This document shows, piece after piece, positions 5,736 through 8,558 of a stretch of 8,558 nucleotides of DNA (position 1 is the first letter of the stretch; each line of letters begins with the position of its first letter). Both the position numbers and the translations under genes were made by a program. Source of the DNA: Sporomusaceae bacterium (GTDB taxonomy: Bacteria; Bacillota_C; Negativicutes; Sporomusales_B; UBA7701); NCBI GenBank assembly GCA_022839045.1, contig JALHDI010000115.1, forward strand, positions 1 through 8,558, read 5' to 3'. The notes beneath the pieces were generated by a model. The model worked only from the letters and a program-made list of their open reading frames with translations, made no database searches and was not told the origin of the DNA.

Positions 5736-7332
5736 CGTTCATCGCTCCATCTATATTGAGACTCGCGCCGTATATGCCGCGGAGGAGTTCTTCTTCCCTG
5801 AGCTGTTTGCCCCACAGGACGGGCCGGATGCCTGCCCAGCGCTCTTCGAGGAAGTCGCGGAGGAGTTCGGCCGCCCCTCGGTCGGCCAGGCCGGCGGCGC
5901 AGACGGCGCCGACGCTGCGGAAGCCGCAGAAGGCTCCCTGGCAGGTGCCCATCCCCAGCCGTGTCCGGCGGCGGAGGTCGCTGAGGCCATGGGTGGTGGG
6001 GAGAGCGGCGATTTCTTTGATTTCCCCGAGGGTGACGAGCTCGCATTCGCAGATGAGCGCGCGGTCGGCGGGATCGTCTTCGAGCCTCCGGACGACGGCC
6101 CCGAAGGTATCGCCCAGTCTGGCGGCCGCCAGTTCGGCCCCGCCGGCGGGGAAGTATTTTTTCGCCGCGGCCAGCAGGCCGGGGTCGGGGTCGGCGACGA
6201 GCGGCTCGTCGGCGGTGCGGCAGGGGACGGCGACGCCGAGGCGTTCGCAGGCAAGGTCGGCGGCTTTTTCGGCCATCAACCGGTAGGTGGTGAGTTTGCC
6301 GCCGACGACGGTGATGAGGCCGTCGACGCTGTCCTGGCGGTGGTCGATGACGGCGAAGCTGCGGGAGGCGGCGCGGCCTTCGGCGCCGGAGGCGGCGCTG
6401 TAGAGGGGGCGCGTGCCGGCGAAGGCCCGCAGGATGCGGTAGTCGGCCAGGTCTTCGAACAGGGCCTCGCCGATGCGCAGCAGTTTGAGGATTTCGTCGC
6501 TGCGGGGGGCGGTGTCGTCGGGCCGGCCGGCGGCGACGGAGGTGGTGCCGAGGATGGTGACCGAGCCGTGGGGCACGAAGATGTCGCCGTCGGCCGGCGG
6601 GTGGAGGCGGTTGATGACGCGGGAGGTGAAGCGATGGTTGAAGGCGACGAGGGTGCCGCGGTCGGGCTTGACGTGGACTTCGGCGTCGGCGAGGGCCGCC
6701 ACTTTGCCCACCCACGAGCCGGCGGCGTTGATGACCAGGTCGCAGGCGATGGTGCGCGTTTCGCCGCTGAGGGTGTCGCGAACGGTGACGCCCGTGACCT
6801 TGCCTCCGTCGCGCTCGATGCCGACGGCCTCGGTGTAGGTGAGGACTTGACCGCCGTGGCGGACGGCGGCGGCGGCGTTCTGCCAGCATAGCCGGAAGCC
6901 GTCGATGGCGGCGTCGGGGACGCGGTAAACGGCGGCGATGCGCGGCGTGAGGTTGGGCTCGAACCGCACCGCTTCCTGAGGGGCGAGCGGCACGGCGGGC
7001 AGGCCGAGCGCGCGGCAGGCGGCGAGCCACTGCTGCTCGAAGGCGGCGTCGTCTTCCGGCAGGCGGACGAAAAAGCCTTCGGTGTCTTCGACGCACTGGC
7101 GGGCGATTTTCCGCAGGATCCGGTTTTCGGCGATGCATTCCGCCGCCGATTCCGGGTCTTTGACGGCATAGCGGCCGCCGCTGTGGAGCAGGCCGTGGAA
7201 GCGCGAACTAGTGCCGCTGGCCAGGTCGCGCCGCTCCAGCAGCACGGCTTTGACGCCCCGCATCGCCAGGTCGCGCAGGATGCCTACGCCGGTTGCTCCG
7301 CCGCCGATGATGACGGCCTGCGTTTTGGTCAT
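5722..7332 (-). CDS. glpA: Anaerobic glycerol-3-phosphate dehydrogenase subunit A (FAD)
   Basis: This is the large catalytic FAD subunit of the anaerobic glycerol-3-phosphate dehydrogenase, 536 residues (E. coli about 540). The FAD-binding motif GGGATG is at 10-15, with the conserved SSRFHGLLHSGGRYAV region at 42-57 and VVGGKLTTYRLMAEKAAD at 342-359. A C-terminal BFD-like domain holds the cysteines C428, C430, C464 and C469 (CEC and TCQGAFC), a probable 2Fe-2S site that separates GlpA from the aerobic GlpD. ATG 7332-7330 has GGGAG about 10 bases upstream, a slightly long spacing. It is first in glpABC. Only 31 bases separate its start from the T-tract of the upstream terminator, leaving no room for a promoter, so transcription must come from or through glpK. 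Confidence 0.95.
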   Translation of the reverse strand: MTKTQAVIIGGGATGVGILRDLAMRGVKAVLLERRDLASGTSSRFHGLLHSGGRYAVKDPESAAECIAENRILRKIARQCVEDTEGFFVRLPEDDAAFEQQWLAACRALGLPAVPLAPQEAVRFEPNLTPRIAAVYRVPDAAIDGFRLCWQNAAAAVRHGGQVLTYTEAVGIERDGGKVTGVTVRDTLSGETRTIACDLVINAAGSWVGKVAALADAEVHVKPDRGTLVAFNHRFTSRVINRLHPPADGDIFVPHGSVTILGTTSVAAGRPDDTAPRSDEILKLLRIGEALFEDLADYRILRAFAGTRPLYSAASGAEGRAASRSFAVIDHRQDSVDGLITVVGGKLTTYRLMAEKAADLACERLGVAVPCRTADEPLVADPDPGLLAAAKKYFPAGGAELAAARLGDTFGAVVRRLEDDPADRALICECELVTLGEIKEIAALPTTHGLSDLRRRTRLGMGTCQGAFCGFRSVGAVCAAGLADRGAAELLRDFLEERWAGIRPVLWGKQLREEELLRGIYGASLNIDGAMNDEGI

Positions 7333-7363
7333 GATTTTCCCACTCCCGGTTAGATTAGTTATT

Positions 7364-7414
7364 AAAAAAAGGCAGAGAAGTCCCTTTGTCCTCGCGGCAC
7401 AAAGGGACTTCTCT
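7364..7414 (-). terminator. Terminator or attenuator between glpK and glpA
   Basis: A perfect 16-bp stem pairs 7374-7389 with 7399-7414 around a 9-base loop. On the minus strand it is followed by GCC and seven T (complement of A at 7364-7370). This is a textbook intrinsic terminator for transcripts leaving glpK. It sits inside what should be one glycerol operon, directly before glpA. In Bacillus subtilis the RNA-binding protein GlpP antiterminates at glp leader terminators, so this may be a regulated attenuator. Simple polarity that lowers glpABC relative to glpK is the alternative. The rest of the 110-base gap holds only the glpA ribosome binding site. Confidence 0.9.
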
Positions 7415-7442
7415 TATACTCCAGCCCCTGTTTCTTATGAGG

Positions 7443-8558
<1,116 letters not shown>

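Noticed and set aside
5593..6891. A 432-codon plus-strand ORF antisense to glpA
   Set aside because: Its product is Gly/Ala/Glu/Val-rich low complexity with no domain. It is the expected shadow of a high-GC gene, and glpA on the other strand is unmistakable.
5732..7138. A long minus-strand ORF in another glpA frame, and a similar one at 7435-8514 over glpK
   Set aside because: Both products are Arg/Pro-rich with no recognisable fold, typical of shifted frames in GC-rich genes.
7413..7418. TATAAG on the minus strand as a -10 box for glpA
   Set aside because: There is no acceptable -35 hexamer at 16-18 bases and no extended -10 TG; the start would fall inside the terminator stem.

Overview
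The window is GC-rich bacterial DNA, strongly biased to G/C at third codon positions, with clear Shine-Dalgarno sequences. It holds five complete genes and one partial gene, plus a short remnant ORF at the left edge. The glycerol genes encode the anaerobic, iron-sulphur-dependent glycerol-3-phosphate dehydrogenase GlpABC and a glycerol kinase. Together with a sigma-54 activator and strong purine-rich ribosome binding sites, this suggests an anaerobic Firmicutes-type organism (Clostridia or Negativicutes). That placement is an inference; no marker gene in the window fixes the taxonomy.

Left part (1-1548): asd (aspartate-semialdehyde dehydrogenase, minus strand) is followed by a 77-codon ORF that overlaps its stop codon. 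That ORF contains only the C-terminal membrane part of an FtsX/MacB-type ABC permease. The 3' third of asd and this ORF use more A/T-ending codons than the rest of the window, which suggests a recombination seam. The divergent intergenic region upstream of asd (1276-1548) carries a near-perfect sigma-54 (-24/-12) promoter aimed at asd. Two dyad-symmetric sequences lie about 90 and 150 bases further upstream, the usual place for activator sites.

Middle (1549-3250): a sigma-54 enhancer-binding activator on the plus strand, divergent from asd. It has a degenerate nucleotide-binding-like N-terminus, a PAS domain, an AAA+ domain with an intact GAFTGA loop, and a Fis-type helix-turn-helix. A strong intrinsic terminator overlaps its stop codon. 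The simplest reading is that this activator switches on asd at the sigma-54 promoter.

Right part (3275-8558, minus strand): glpK (5' end beyond the window), then glpA, glpB and glpC. GlpK phosphorylates glycerol, and GlpABC oxidises glycerol 3-phosphate to dihydroxyacetone phosphate, passing electrons through flavins and iron-sulphur clusters to the quinone pool. glpA/glpB and glpB/glpC each overlap by exactly 14 bases, as expected for coupled translation. Between glpK and glpA lies a perfect 16-bp-stem terminator with no obvious promoter after it, so glpABC expression probably depends on read-through, possibly controlled by an antiterminator.
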